From NCBI RefSeq assembly GCF_009764645.1, contig NZ_RWIM01000118.1, positions 21,987-85,986 of the forward strand: a stretch of 64,000 nucleotides of DNA. The letters are read 5' to 3'. Positions 43,496-52,479 of this stretch are shown here, in pieces. The first letter of the stretch is position 1. Each line of letters opens with the position of its first letter. The notes beneath the pieces are model-generated. The model made no database searches. It was not told where the DNA came from and saw only the letters and a program-made list of their open reading frames with translations. Made by a program: the position numbers and the translations under genes. Source of the stretch: Pseudomonas sp. PB106. GTDB lineage: Bacteria; Pseudomonadota; Gammaproteobacteria; Pseudomonadales; Pseudomonadaceae.

Positions 43496-44665
43496 TTATG
43501 GCCCTCGTCGCATGAACTCATCAAACAGCGGAACAGTGAACGCGATAAGCGCATATTCGGGGCTGTAGATCATGCCTTTTTTAATCAGGCTATCGCGCAC
43601 CGGGCCAAGACTCGTCGCGTTTCTACCCAGTTTTTTTGCTACGTCGGCAGAACGTTGCGGACCTTCTCCCAGTTCTGCCAGACAACGCATGTAATCCCTT
43701 TCGGCAGGCGTCGTACGATCAAAGCGAACCCGGAAAAACGACTCATCAAGCTTGCGAATGCTTTCCTCGGTTGCTGCCTGCGCATCCTGTTCCGTAATGA
43801 TTTTATCTTTCGCTATGTTCCATGCGGTGTAACCCCACTCTTGGAGAAAGTAGGGGTAACCATGAGTCTTTTCATAGATTTCGCGCAGCGCCTCGTCAGA
43901 AATCCTGGCGCCCTCATCTTCAACGGGATCACGCAAGGCTTTCCACGCATCCACTTCCAATAGCGCTCCCAACCGTGGGAACTCGAACAGTCGCTCGGCA
44001 TAGCTTTTGGCATCGCCTGCCTGTCCGGCCAACTGAGGGAGTCCTGCGCCGAACAGGATCAGAGGCAAGGCCGCTTGGTTGATTGCGTGGATTGCGCGGA
44101 TAAGCGCACCTAGCTCATCTTTGGAAAGGTACTGCAGCTCGTCAATGAATATGGCTACTGGCTGACCTGTGTCTCGTGCCGCTTCTGCTGTTGCTATCAG
44201 AATGTCTCGCAAGTCATCTTCAAGATTTCCACTATCTGCATAACCCGCCTCAGAGTCGCCACCCAGTGTTACTTCTGCTCCACCTGCCGCGATAGTGATA
44301 TTGCCAATAAAGCTGCGCAAAACCCGTATGCCTTTTCTGACGGTCTCGACCGTGTTTTGCACTCGGTCCAGACGTAACAGAAGACGGCGTAGAACCGGTA
44401 TCAACAGTTGCTTTAGCTCTGCGCCATCGTGGGCTTCCTGCATTTCGGCTAGATAGCCCAAGGCGATAGCCCGATCCTTGATTTGATTCAGAAGCACCGT
44501 TTTCCCGACACCCCGTAATCCCAGGATCATAAGGGACTTGGCGTGCTTCCCACGTTTCGTGCGGGCAAGCGCTGTATCCGCCGTTTCCAGTACCTCGGAT
44601 CGTCCTGCCAGCTCGGGTGGTGAGACGCCTGCTCCAGGGTTGAAGGGGTTGGTATTCTTGTCCAA
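43496..44665 (-). CDS. Stand-alone AAA ATPase with C-terminal winged helix
   Basis: 389 residues. Walker A GLRGVGKT at 49-56 and Walker B VAIFIDELQYL at 170-180 (Asp175-Glu176); the layout, including LAGRSEVLETADTAL near residue 19, is that of the AAA_16/Orc1-like and STAND-type ATPases. A C-terminal region near 320-385 looks like a winged helix, so DNA binding or oligomer control is possible. Codon use and G+C look lower than in the flanking cyo genes, suggesting acquisition. No partner gene is adjacent. Role unknown; a defence or stress role is only a guess. Confidence 0.82.
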   Translation of the reverse strand: MDKNTNPFNPGAGVSPPELAGRSEVLETADTALARTKRGKHAKSLMILGLRGVGKTVLLNQIKDRAIALGYLAEMQEAHDGAELKQLLIPVLRRLLLRLDRVQNTVETVRKGIRVLRSFIGNITIAAGGAEVTLGGDSEAGYADSGNLEDDLRDILIATAEAARDTGQPVAIFIDELQYLSKDELGALIRAIHAINQAALPLILFGAGLPQLAGQAGDAKSYAERLFEFPRLGALLEVDAWKALRDPVEDEGARISDEALREIYEKTHGYPYFLQEWGYTAWNIAKDKIITEQDAQAATEESIRKLDESFFRVRFDRTTPAERDYMRCLAELGEGPQRSADVAKKLGRNATSLGPVRDSLIKKGMIYSPEYALIAFTVPLFDEFMRRGP

Positions 44666-44693
44666 AGCTTGATCTCATACGAACTTATTGATG

Positions 44694-44717
44694 GTTATAG
44701 TGATAAATCGCTATAAC
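44694..44717 (-). promoter_or_regulatory. 24-base inverted repeat before the AAA ATPase gene
   Basis: GTTATAG-x-GA, four bases (TAAA), TC-x-CTATAAC: nine pairing positions in each arm with one mismatched position. It begins 29 bases upstream of the ATPase ATG, where an operator should be, and contains TATAAC-type -10 sequence on the minus strand. No other regulator gene is adjacent, so autoregulation is possible. Confidence 0.6.
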
Positions 44718-45017
44718 TGCAAATAAACAGCTAGATACCAATCCCACCCGTGCCGCATGGGCGTATTTCTTAGTCAGGAGCCATGTCGACCTTAGGCCGA
44801 GTCACTGTTCAGGACAATCGTAGCGATGTACTGGCCTGACGAATATTTGTACGCCCTAAACCGCCAACGCCTTTGGAATCAACATCTGTAGGCGCAGGTT
44901 GCGGTGCGGTCGTAAAAGCCCTAGATTTGGATCCAAATATGTCGATGGCTCGTCCATGCCTATGGTGTGGCACTCAACCATCGGAACTTGTGGATTGAAT
45001 CGAAAAGGCTGGGCGAA
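44718..45017. other. Intergenic region with a perfect palindrome
   Basis: This 300-base gap between divergent genes shows no credible gene. It holds the 14-base palindrome at 44935-44948, described separately, and a mixed-composition stretch that may be the remains of former sequence. Confidence 0.5.
44935..44948. promoter_or_regulatory. Perfect palindrome before the Rid gene
   Basis: ATTTGGATCCAAAT is fully self-complementary and lies 69 bases before the Rid gene ATG. A TTGGATCCAA core is the sort of dyad bound by GntR/FadR-type repressors of catabolic genes; this link is inference. Confidence 0.5.
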
Positions 45018-45509
45018 ATGACTGAGAGGATGAGCTGCGACGAGCGTTTCATTGCCCTGGCCCAAGAGCTGAATTACGACATCTATGGTGAGAACACCGC
45101 CGGCGGCAATTACGCGCCGCTGATCCGTCATCACGATGAGTTGTATATCAGCGGCATGGTGCCGCGCACCCACGGCAAGATTCAGTATCCGGGCCGGGTC
45201 GGGCTGGAGTTGACGCTCAAGGATGCGCAGGCTGCTGCGAGCATCAGTGCGATGCGTTGCCTGGCGCTGATCGTCGATGCGGTGGGTTCGCTGGACAAGA
45301 TCAAGGCGCTGTTGCGGGTGACCGTGTACGTGAAGTCGACGCCTGATTTTGTCGATCTGAGTGAAGTGGCCAATGGTGCTTCGGACGTGTTCAGCCATGT
45401 GCTTGGCGACGCTGGTCGACACACCCGCACCACCATTGGTGTGTATCAGTTGCCGAAGAACGCGGCGATCGAGGTCGACATGATTGTGGCTGTGCATTCA
45501 GGCGCGTAA
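45018..45509 (+). CDS. RidA/YjgF-family protein, stand-alone
   Basis: 163 residues. Core features of the Rid fold: NYAPLIRHHDELYISGMVPR near residue 32, TLKDAQAAASISAMRCLALI, and ending GRHTRTTIGVYQLPKNAAIEVDMIVAV, where Arg of HTRT takes the place of the catalytic Arg of RidA. It belongs to the longer subgroup with an N-terminal extension rather than to RidA itself, so imine deaminase activity is not assured. ATG at 45018 has AAAGG nine bases upstream; ATG at 45030 lacks spacing. A terminator follows. Confidence 0.83.
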   Translation: MTERMSCDERFIALAQELNYDIYGENTAGGNYAPLIRHHDELYISGMVPRTHGKIQYPGRVGLELTLKDAQAAASISAMRCLALIVDAVGSLDKIKALLRVTVYVKSTPDFVDLSEVANGASDVFSHVLGDAGRHTRTTIGVYQLPKNAAIEVDMIVAVHSGA

Positions 45510-45528
45510 CCACCGAACGCCAGAAAAC

Positions 45529-45565
45529 AAAAAGCCCCGCCTGAATTTCAGCGCGGGGCTTTTTC
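45529..45565. terminator. Bidirectional terminator
   Basis: AAAAGCCCCGC, 12-base loop, GCGGGGCTTTTT; A-run before and T-run after serve the Rid gene and the converging gene at 45582. Confidence 0.9.
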
Positions 45566-45581
45566 GTTTGACGCTGCGCTC

Positions 45582-46283
45582 TTACTGCGCGGCGATGCTG
45601 TAGCCATCGAACGCGGTCTGCTTTTGCAGGGCGGTGATGATGTTCTTGCGGTTCACCGCCTGCTCAGTGCCGTCGTTATCCACGAAGACTTCGCTCTCCA
45701 GTTCCGCTTCTTCGCCTTCACCGACGAAGGTGAAACCGAGGAACTCCAGCGCTTCACGGTCGACGTTCAGACGCGAGCGCGGTGTGCGCAGTGGCAGGGT
45801 CACGCTGATGCCGTCCTTGCTGATGGTGAAGATTTCGACTTCTTTCTTCTTCGCCGCTTTGCTCTTGCCACCGCTCGGATTGCTGATCGCCTGATGGGTC
45901 TGGTTCAGCACTTTGAGGGCCAGGCCATAAACGATTTCCTGGAACGCCGGATCGTCCTTGAAGCTCGACAGGATACGGCCGATCGAGAACTTGCTGCTGA
46001 GGTCTTCCAAGGCTGCGAGGTCGGCAGCTTCGGCGTCTTTCAGCGCCTTGAGTTCGCCCATCAGCTCATAGGCCTTGTCATCATCGAAGCTGTCGTGAGC
46101 CTGACGGATCGCGGCGCGCAGCTCGCGGATCTGGTCGCTTTCACGGGTCGACTGGAAAGCATCCAGGACCATTTCGCTGATGATTTTGGCTTGTGGAAGG
46201 TGTTGTGAAAGATTGATGGAGTTTTCGTATTCCGCTTTGGACGATTCGGTGACTACGGATTCAGCGGTGTTGAAATCGGACAT
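45582..46283 (-). CDS. Conserved protein of unknown function with helical N-terminus
   Basis: 233 residues, no signal peptide or membrane segment. About 25-110 is highly charged and helical, probably coiled coil (IRELRAAIRQAHDSFDDDKAYELMGELKALKDAEAADLAALE region). A Lys-rich linker (KSKAAKKKE) near 150 leads to a C-terminal beta-rich part with FTISKDGISVTLPLRTPRSR. I do not recognise a family. It is a single-gene unit with its own terminator. Confidence 0.75.
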   Translation of the reverse strand: MSDFNTAESVVTESSKAEYENSINLSQHLPQAKIISEMVLDAFQSTRESDQIRELRAAIRQAHDSFDDDKAYELMGELKALKDAEAADLAALEDLSSKFSIGRILSSFKDDPAFQEIVYGLALKVLNQTHQAISNPSGGKSKAAKKKEVEIFTISKDGISVTLPLRTPRSRLNVDREALEFLGFTFVGEGEEAELESEVFVDNDGTEQAVNRKNIITALQKQTAFDGYSIAAQ

Positions 46284-46417
46284 TGAAATTTCACTACTTT
46301 TTAACTTGAGTTGAGATGAGCAAGCCCGAGGGCTTTTTCAGGCCGACTAATTTAGGGGAGCGGGGCGGCGTTGTCACGGAGCAACGGTCTGCCGGTCGAG
46401 TTTTTTCCCGACGTGCG

Positions 46418-46822
46418 CTATTTCAGGCGCGGCCGTTCCATGGCAATCACCGAGGTCTCAAAACCCAGGCTGGCAAAAAAAGCTTCTGCGCCCTCGCGTC
46501 CGGCGCGCAGCACCCAGGTAATATCGGGGTTGTCGCCCATGATGTGCTCGACCAGTGCGCGGCCAATCCCTGCCCGCCGATGCTGGTCGTCGACCACCAC
46601 CATCGACAGGTAACCATTGGACAAACCATCGCTGATCCCGCGGGCGAATCCGATGATCTGCTCACCTTGCACGGCGACGGCGGTGCGCTGAGAGTTCTTG
46701 ATCAGCAGGGCGAAATGTTCAGTTGAGCCGGTGCGATGGCCCCAGCCATGCTGGCCGAGAAACTGCCGCACCGATTCCGTTTCGGCGGGCAGCAAATCAC
46801 GTACGTCGAGTGTGTTGTTCAT
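46418..46822 (-). CDS. GNAT-family N-acetyltransferase
   Basis: 134 residues: SMVVVDDQHRRAGIGRALVEHIM near residues 72-94 is the acetyl-CoA-binding motif A, and WVLRAGREGAEAFFASLGFE near 103 is motif B. A short, compact GNAT with no partner domain. Substrate unknown. Confidence 0.85.
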   Translation of the reverse strand: MNNTLDVRDLLPAETESVRQFLGQHGWGHRTGSTEHFALLIKNSQRTAVAVQGEQIIGFARGISDGLSNGYLSMVVVDDQHRRAGIGRALVEHIMGDNPDITWVLRAGREGAEAFFASLGFETSVIAMERPRLK

Positions 46823-46876
46823 CGGCTGTTCGGGTCCTTGTCAGCGATTTTTCATGGAAGGGTGGGGCGGGCAGCC

Positions 46877-47782
46877 TCAGGATTTCCCCCACGTCTGCAT
46901 CGCAAACTCCACGAATCGGCGCAGTTTTGGCAAGCGATAGCGATCTGGTGCGTAAAGCAGATGCAGTGGACGGCTCGGCGGTTGGAAGTCGGGGACGACG
47001 GTTACCAGTTTGCCGCTACGCAGATCCTGTTCCACCAGTGCGTCGGGCAACATGACGATGCCCATGCCGGTGCGCGCGGCCTGATGCAGGCCAGCAGACG
47101 TATTCATCAGCATCGGTCCGCTGACGTCGACGAGTATTTCCCCGTCGGGGCCGCCGAGGCGCCAGCGTTTTTCCACGGATTGCCAATCGTCGCCGGCGGG
47201 GTAGGCGAATGACAGGCAGTCGTGGAGTCGCAGGTCTTCCGGGGTTTGCGGCATGCCGCGACGGGCGACGTATTCCGGCGAGGCGCAGACGGTCAGGGTG
47301 TAGTCGATCAAGGGGCGGGCGATCAGGTTTGACTCTTCGAAGTGGCCCAACCGAAACGCTACATCCAGACCACTTTCCAGCAGGTCCGGGCGGCTGTTGG
47401 TCAGCACCACATCCATTTTGACCTGCGGGTATTGCAGGGAGAATTCGCTGAGCGCTGGTGCCAGGCGTTCTACGCCAAAGGTTAGCGGCGCGGTAATACG
47501 CAGCAGACCGCGTGGCTCATCGAGGGCCTGTTCGGCAAGGCGTTCCGAGTCGGCTACCAGTCCCAATACATCTAGGCAACGTTGGTAATAAACACTGCCG
47601 AATTCAGTCAGCCGCTGACGTCGAGTGGTGCGCTGCAGCAGCTGCACACCGAGCCTTTGCTCCAGCGCCCGCAGATGATTGCCAACCATGGTCGTTGACA
47701 TGTCGCACTGCAACGCGGCCGCGGTCATGCTCCCGCCCTCGACGACTTTGACGTACACGCTCATCGACTGGAACAAGTCCAT
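46877..47782 (-). CDS. LysR-family transcriptional regulator
   Basis: 301 residues: an N-terminal helix-turn-helix (SMTAAALQCDMSTTMVGNHLRALEQRLG near 19-46), followed by a periplasmic-binding-like effector domain. The sequence around LLQRTTRRQRLTEFG is that of the CrgA/AaeR-like LysR subgroup. Divergent from the aminotransferase gene with a 102-base gap, so it likely controls that gene. ATG at 47782; a TTG two codons upstream is possible. Confidence 0.9.
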   Translation of the reverse strand: MDLFQSMSVYVKVVEGGSMTAAALQCDMSTTMVGNHLRALEQRLGVQLLQRTTRRQRLTEFGSVYYQRCLDVLGLVADSERLAEQALDEPRGLLRITAPLTFGVERLAPALSEFSLQYPQVKMDVVLTNSRPDLLESGLDVAFRLGHFEESNLIARPLIDYTLTVCASPEYVARRGMPQTPEDLRLHDCLSFAYPAGDDWQSVEKRWRLGGPDGEILVDVSGPMLMNTSAGLHQAARTGMGIVMLPDALVEQDLRSGKLVTVVPDFQPPSRPLHLLYAPDRYRLPKLRRFVEFAMQTWGKS

Positions 47783-47884
47783 TATCAAGCTCTGCTTTTA
47801 AATGAATGAAGTTTTCCCAAGTTTATCCAGTTTCGGTGGCTAACCATACTGCCAGCTCACCGACCTTCACTGGAGTTTGAAGTC

Positions 47885-49057
47885 ATGACCGCCGCCCTGA
47901 TGAACACCTACCAACCGCTGGCCCTGAGTTTCACCAAAGGCCTCGGCACCCGCCTGTGGGATCAGGCCGGTCGCGAGTATCTGGATGCGGTTGCCGGTGT
48001 GGCGGTGACCAACGTCGGCCACTCTCACCCGCGGATTGTTTCGGCGATCAGTGAGCAGGCGGGATTGCTGCTGCACACATCCAATCTGTACAGCATCGAC
48101 TGGCAGCAACAGTTGGCCAAACGGCTGACTGAGCTGTCGGGAATGGCGCGGGCGTTCTTCAATAACTCTGGCGCCGAGGCCAATGAAACCGCGCTCAAAC
48201 TCGCGCGTTTGTACGGCTGGCGCAAGGGCATCGAACAGCCGCTGGTGGTGGTCATGGCCAACGCCTTCCATGGCCGCACGCTTGGCACTTTGTCGGCCAG
48301 CGATGGCCCGGCGGTGCGGCTGGGTTTCAATGAGCTGCCGGGGGATTTCCTCAAAGTGCCGTTCGGTGATCTCGCGGCGCTCAAGCAGGTGCAGCAAAAG
48401 CATGGCGAGCGCATCGTGGCTATTCTGGTCGAGCCGATTCAGGGCGAAAGTGGCGTGCAACTGGCGCCTCCCGGTTATCTGAAAGCTCTGCGCGAATTGT
48501 GCAATCGTCATGCATGGCTGCTGATGCTCGACGAAATTCAGACTGGTATCGGTCGCACGGGGCGTTGGTTTGCATTCCAGCATGAAGGCATCGTTCCGGA
48601 CGTGATGACCCTGGCAAAAGGGCTGGGCAATGGCGTGCCGATCGGCGCGTGTCTGGCGCGGGGCAGAGCGGCGGATCTGTTCACGCCCGGTAGCCATGGC
48701 AGCACCTTCGGCGGCAATCCGCTGGCCTGCCGGGTGGCTTGCACAGTGCTGGATATCATCGAAGAACAGGGCCTGCTGGAAAACGCCCGGCTTCAAGGGG
48801 AACGTCTGTTGACCCGGCTACGGGCAGAGCTGGCGGACAATCCCAATGTACTGGCGATTCGTGGTCAGGGTTTGATGATCGGCATCGAGTTGAAACAACC
48901 GGTGCGTGATCTGACGCTGATCGCCGCGCGGGATCATGGGCTGTTGATCAACGTCACCCGTGGCAAGACGATACGGCTGCTGCCACCGCTGACGATTGAT
49001 GAGCGGGAGGTGGAGATGATTGTCAGAGGAATTGGACGGATTGTTTCCGCGAGTTAA
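47885..49057 (+). CDS. Class III aminotransferase, acetylornithine aminotransferase-like
   Basis: PLP enzyme of 390 residues resembling ArgD: substrate region [12 protein letters not shown] near residue 40, PLP phosphate loop [13 protein letters not shown] near 97, [12 protein letters not shown] near 219 and the Schiff-base Lys245 in TLAKGLGNG. It is probably a paralogue of the biosynthetic ArgD serving arginine, ornithine or lysine catabolism; the substrate cannot be fixed from sequence. Divergent LysR regulator upstream. Confidence 0.9.
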   Translation: MTAALMNTYQPLALSFTKGLGTRLWDQAGREYLDAVAGVAVTNVGHSHPRIVSAISEQAGLLLHTSNLYSIDWQQQLAKRLTELSGMARAFFNNSGAEANETALKLARLYGWRKGIEQPLVVVMANAFHGRTLGTLSASDGPAVRLGFNELPGDFLKVPFGDLAALKQVQQKHGERIVAILVEPIQGESGVQLAPPGYLKALRELCNRHAWLLMLDEIQTGIGRTGRWFAFQHEGIVPDVMTLAKGLGNGVPIGACLARGRAADLFTPGSHGSTFGGNPLACRVACTVLDIIEEQGLLENARLQGERLLTRLRAELADNPNVLAIRGQGLMIGIELKQPVRDLTLIAARDHGLLINVTRGKTIRLLPPLTIDEREVEMIVRGIGRIVSAS

Positions 49058-49074
49058 TGGATATCCGATAACCC

Positions 49075-49163
49075 TGTGGGAGCGAGCTTGCTCGCGAAGG
49101 CGTCGTCACAGTCGACATTAATGCTGAATGCTCGACCGCATTCGCGAGCAAGCTCGCTCCACA
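49075..49163. repeat. REP-type inverted pair (GAGCGAGCTTGCTCGC family)
   Basis: 49075-49098 and 49141-49163 are reverse complements apart from one inserted G (GTGGGAG against CTCCAC). The pair sits between two converging genes. Confidence 0.85.
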
Positions 49164-49174
49164 ACGGACAGCCT

Positions 49175-51094
49175 CTAGTCGGGATAATCCGCCAGATCCG
49201 GCGCCAACATCCGCGTCTTCGCCGCGCCATTGGCATTGTGCTGAATGATCTCGCGCGGCTGCCCCTGCTCATTGAAAAACACCTGGCCGATCCCCGCCGA
49301 ATTCCACAAGCGTTCACCTGCCTCAGCATGTTCCGGCTTATACGGGACGATGCGCATGCGGCGGCGTTTGGTAAACCAGTTCAACGGTGAGCGCGGCGAG
49401 TAGAGCCAGCGGTTGAGGCGGTCGAACCACTCCAGGAGGGTTTTCGGAAACTCGTTCTTGATGCCGCTGCTGGTGATCTGCCAGATTCTCGGGCCAGCCT
49501 TGCGGTGGCGGATAAGCACTTCGTAGACGAAGGAATAATGCACATCGCCGGACAGCACCACGTAGTTACCCGGTGTGCGCGAGTGTCGGAAAATGTTCAG
49601 GATCACTTGGGCGGCACCCCGATGGGCCATCCAGTTTTCCGCGTCGACCAGCAGCGGAAAACCGCACCAACTGAACACTTTCTGCACGGTTTCGATCAGC
49701 TTCACGCCGAAGATCGGTGCCGGGGAAACGATGATCGCCGACGGGTGATCGAGCAGCTCCTGCTGCAGCTCGCTCAAGGCCTCCCAATCCAGTAATCCCG
49801 AAGGTTGCTTGAGCGCCATTTCGCTGCGCCAGCGCCGGGTGCGGGTGTCGATGACCACCAGCGCCGGGCTCGTCGTCAGCACGAAATGCCACTGCTGAAA
49901 GCGCAGCAGATCATCGATCAGATCATCCTGCACCGGACTGTCGAGATACTGGTCATTGCCACTGGCGCTCAGCGCGAGGATTTTCTCCATCACAGCTTTG
50001 AAGGCGTCGGGATTGTTGCCCCAGCCCTGACACAACATATAGGCAATCAGCGCATTGCCGATGATGCGTTTGGAAAACGGATGACCGTAGGCCGTTTCCT
50101 CCCACTGCGCAGACAGGTTCCAGTCATCGGTGATGTCGTGATCATCGAAAATCATCAGGCTCGGCAGATGCGCCAGCGCGCGGGCGACGTTGCCCAGGCC
50201 AGCCTTGAACGCGTCGATGCGCGTCTGTTCGAGGGTGTAGCGCTTGAGGCGTTCGGGCGTCAGTTCGGGGGCTTGCGGATCGATCAGCGACCAGGCCGTC
50301 GGCGACCACACCAGCAGGTACATCGCCATGACTTCGGCCAAGGTCACCAGGTGATTGTCAGCACTGCTGCTGGTGAAAATCGGCTTACGCGCACCGCCGA
50401 AAAATCGCTCGCGCAATGTCTCGTTGCTTTCCAGCGCCGGTAACAAATCCGCACGGTGGTAGTAACTGGCCGGGTGTTCGTAGATTTTGGCGCTGTCGCT
50501 GACCACCGCGCCTTCGAGGTGTTCGTCGAACAGGCCGAGGCGTTCGATCAAAGCGTGAATCGCCCGCAGCATCGGACCGGCCACATCGTCGGCGTAGACC
50601 TGATCACCGCTCATCATCAACAGGGCGGGGCGTTGTTGCGGGTCGGTTTCGGTCGCTAATAGTTGATCGACACAGAGCAAACCGTCCGTTGCCGGGTGAT
50701 GGGGTTTACGGCAGGAGCCATGCAGCAGTTGATCGATCCGCGAACGCAGAACGAAGTTCGGGCTCGTCGCCTCGCTGTACAACAGATGCGGTGCCCAATC
50801 GGCGATGCCGGTGGCGTCGTCGATCAGCAGGTCATAGTCAATCCGCGTGTCGCAGGGCAGGGCGTTGTCGAGAGCCACATCGATAAGATGAACAAACCCG
50901 TGGCGTCCTACGGGAATCACCGTGCATTTCCCGGCGTCGAGGGGAATGTCTCCTACACCTTGCAGGCGCAGGGTTAGTGACAAATGGCGCGTGCCGACCA
51001 GCCAGAACACCAGCCGAGTCGGTTCCAGCCGTCGCAGCAGCGGGCCGGCCAAAACAGCTGGCAGCGGGGTCAGGTCATCAAGGGTTGCGGACAT
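49175..51094 (-). CDS. PhoD-like phosphatase (metallophosphoesterase)
   Basis: 639 residues with the metallophosphatase motifs in order: SGDQVYADD near residue 162, FDDHDITDDW near 316 and LSGDVHYSF near 522, all with intact metal ligands. No Tat or Sec signal is visible, unlike secreted PhoD, so a cytoplasmic role is likely. The N-terminal 120 residues are a beta-rich domain common to this uncharacterised branch. Phosphodiester substrate unknown. Confidence 0.87.
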   Translation of the reverse strand: MSATLDDLTPLPAVLAGPLLRRLEPTRLVFWLVGTRHLSLTLRLQGVGDIPLDAGKCTVIPVGRHGFVHLIDVALDNALPCDTRIDYDLLIDDATGIADWAPHLLYSEATSPNFVLRSRIDQLLHGSCRKPHHPATDGLLCVDQLLATETDPQQRPALLMMSGDQVYADDVAGPMLRAIHALIERLGLFDEHLEGAVVSDSAKIYEHPASYYHRADLLPALESNETLRERFFGGARKPIFTSSSADNHLVTLAEVMAMYLLVWSPTAWSLIDPQAPELTPERLKRYTLEQTRIDAFKAGLGNVARALAHLPSLMIFDDHDITDDWNLSAQWEETAYGHPFSKRIIGNALIAYMLCQGWGNNPDAFKAVMEKILALSASGNDQYLDSPVQDDLIDDLLRFQQWHFVLTTSPALVVIDTRTRRWRSEMALKQPSGLLDWEALSELQQELLDHPSAIIVSPAPIFGVKLIETVQKVFSWCGFPLLVDAENWMAHRGAAQVILNIFRHSRTPGNYVVLSGDVHYSFVYEVLIRHRKAGPRIWQITSSGIKNEFPKTLLEWFDRLNRWLYSPRSPLNWFTKRRRMRIVPYKPEHAEAGERLWNSAGIGQVFFNEQGQPREIIQHNANGAAKTRMLAPDLADYPD

Positions 51095-51165
51095 CCGGGG
51101 ACTAGCTCAAGGCGCACAGGCCGGCGATGATAGCGCAGCCGGCGCCTTGAACCCTTAAGCGAGGC

Positions 51166-51897
51166 TTAAGAGTCGGTTTTCTGCAATTTCAGACTCAGCA
51201 GCGTCCATTCGGACGACGAAGCTTTTTCTTGTACCGAGCAATTGAAACGGTAGCTGACATCGTCGCCATTCATGTTCCGTGCGGTCAGGATGTTGCTGAA
51301 GGTGTAAACCTGATCCTTGAAGCGCTGAGTGGTGAGCGACTTGCTGTCGGCAAATTGTGCCGAAGCCGGGAAGCGCAGGGTGCTGGTGATAAATGGACTG
51401 CACATGACATAGGCGAGCATCGACTTGTCGCTGTCGGCATCGTGTCCGAGTTTATTGCTCAGCGCGGTCAAGGCTTTGCGACCCTGCTCATCGCTTTGCT
51501 CGAGCACGGACTTTTCCGACATCGACTTCGGCGCCCGGCTGGCGTAGTTCGGCAGCAGCGCGGAGTCGGCCGGCGAGGGCGTGTTGTCCGGTTCGATTGC
51601 CGCGAAGGCGGGCGCGTTTTCGAGGGCAACGGTCGTCGACGCTGATTCGGACTCCGGCAACAACGAAGTGGGCTCGACGTTCTGTGTCACCGCGTCTTCT
51701 GTTCGCGCTGCTTCGGGCGTGTGCGCCGACGGAAACAACGAGAACGTGATCGACAGCACCACTAAACCCACGATGAGGCCGCCTGCTACTCCAACGATAT
51801 TGCCGTAGAAAATATTCCAGCTACCGCGGTTTTTCACGACCCAGCGCCACATGAAACCCCAGGTGGCGACAAATGCCAGTAAACGCAGAAAATCCAT
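51166..51897 (-). CDS. Membrane-anchored protein of unknown function
   Basis: 243 residues: two membrane segments near 3-19 and 31-55 flanking WRWVVKNRGSWN, then a low-complexity Ala/Glu/Ser/Pro stretch (about 60-125) and a C-terminal domain with Cys near 168 and 226 that may pair in the periplasm. Its N-terminus is clearly paralogous to the next gene (51996-52361). No named family recognised. Confidence 0.75.
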   Translation of the reverse strand: MDFLRLLAFVATWGFMWRWVVKNRGSWNIFYGNIVGVAGGLIVGLVVLSITFSLFPSAHTPEAARTEDAVTQNVEPTSLLPESESASTTVALENAPAFAAIEPDNTPSPADSALLPNYASRAPKSMSEKSVLEQSDEQGRKALTALSNKLGHDADSDKSMLAYVMCSPFITSTLRFPASAQFADSKSLTTQRFKDQVYTFSNILTARNMNGDDVSYRFNCSVQEKASSSEWTLLSLKLQKTDS

Positions 51898-51995
51898 TCG
51901 ATCCTTTCCTTAAACTTCTAAATCTGAAACCAACGCACGTCCGAAGTGAACGCCGATGCTGGGCAGCACGATAGCAAAACCGGCGCGCCGTCCAA

Positions 51996-52361
51996 TCAAG
52001 TGTGGGGAAAATAATTCACCGCCAGAAACGTGAGCGTCGTCATGCCGGCAGCAAAGCCACACACCGCGCCCAACAGTTGCCGTGCCACCGGATGTTCGGG
52101 TTGGCGGCGATTGGCAACCCACATCCATACACCCGCCAGAACGCCTGCGCTGGTCATGAAAACCACCAGACTGCGATCCAGATTCTGCGTCGCCATCGAC
52201 GTACCAATCAGTCCGCCATAAATAAGCGTGAAAACAATGCCGGTCACCACGCTACTTCCTGCACCGGCGAGGTTGGCAACCCACAAATTCCACTCACCCC
52301 GTTGCTTCACCACCCAAAACCAGGTTCCGGCCATTACCAGCAAGCACAACACAGCATCCAT
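51996..52361 (-). CDS. Small membrane protein, paralogue of its neighbour
   Basis: 121 residues, about four membrane helices. WFWVVKQRGEWNLWVANLAGAG near residues 14-35 matches the neighbour's FMWRWVVKNRGSWNIFYGN segment in spacing and sequence. The ATG at 52361 begins the first helix and aligns the two proteins from Met-Asp. Function unknown. Confidence 0.72.
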   Translation of the reverse strand: MDAVLCLLVMAGTWFWVVKQRGEWNLWVANLAGAGSSVVTGIVFTLIYGGLIGTSMATQNLDRSLVVFMTSAGVLAGVWMWVANRRQPEHPVARQLLGAVCGFAAGMTTLTFLAVNYFPHT

Positions 52362-52479
52362 TGATTTATTCCCGAGCGCCCGATAACGGAGGCGGTTGAT
52401 ACGCCTCCAGCGATGTGGACGGCAAGATAGCAAAATAGTAGCTTCGCGCCACTTTCTTCAACTGCGTAACGGACTACAC

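Noticed and set aside
46319..46345. Hairpin AAGCCC-GA-GGGCTT with short T-run
   Set aside because: It would terminate plus-strand transcription, but no plus-strand gene ends there.
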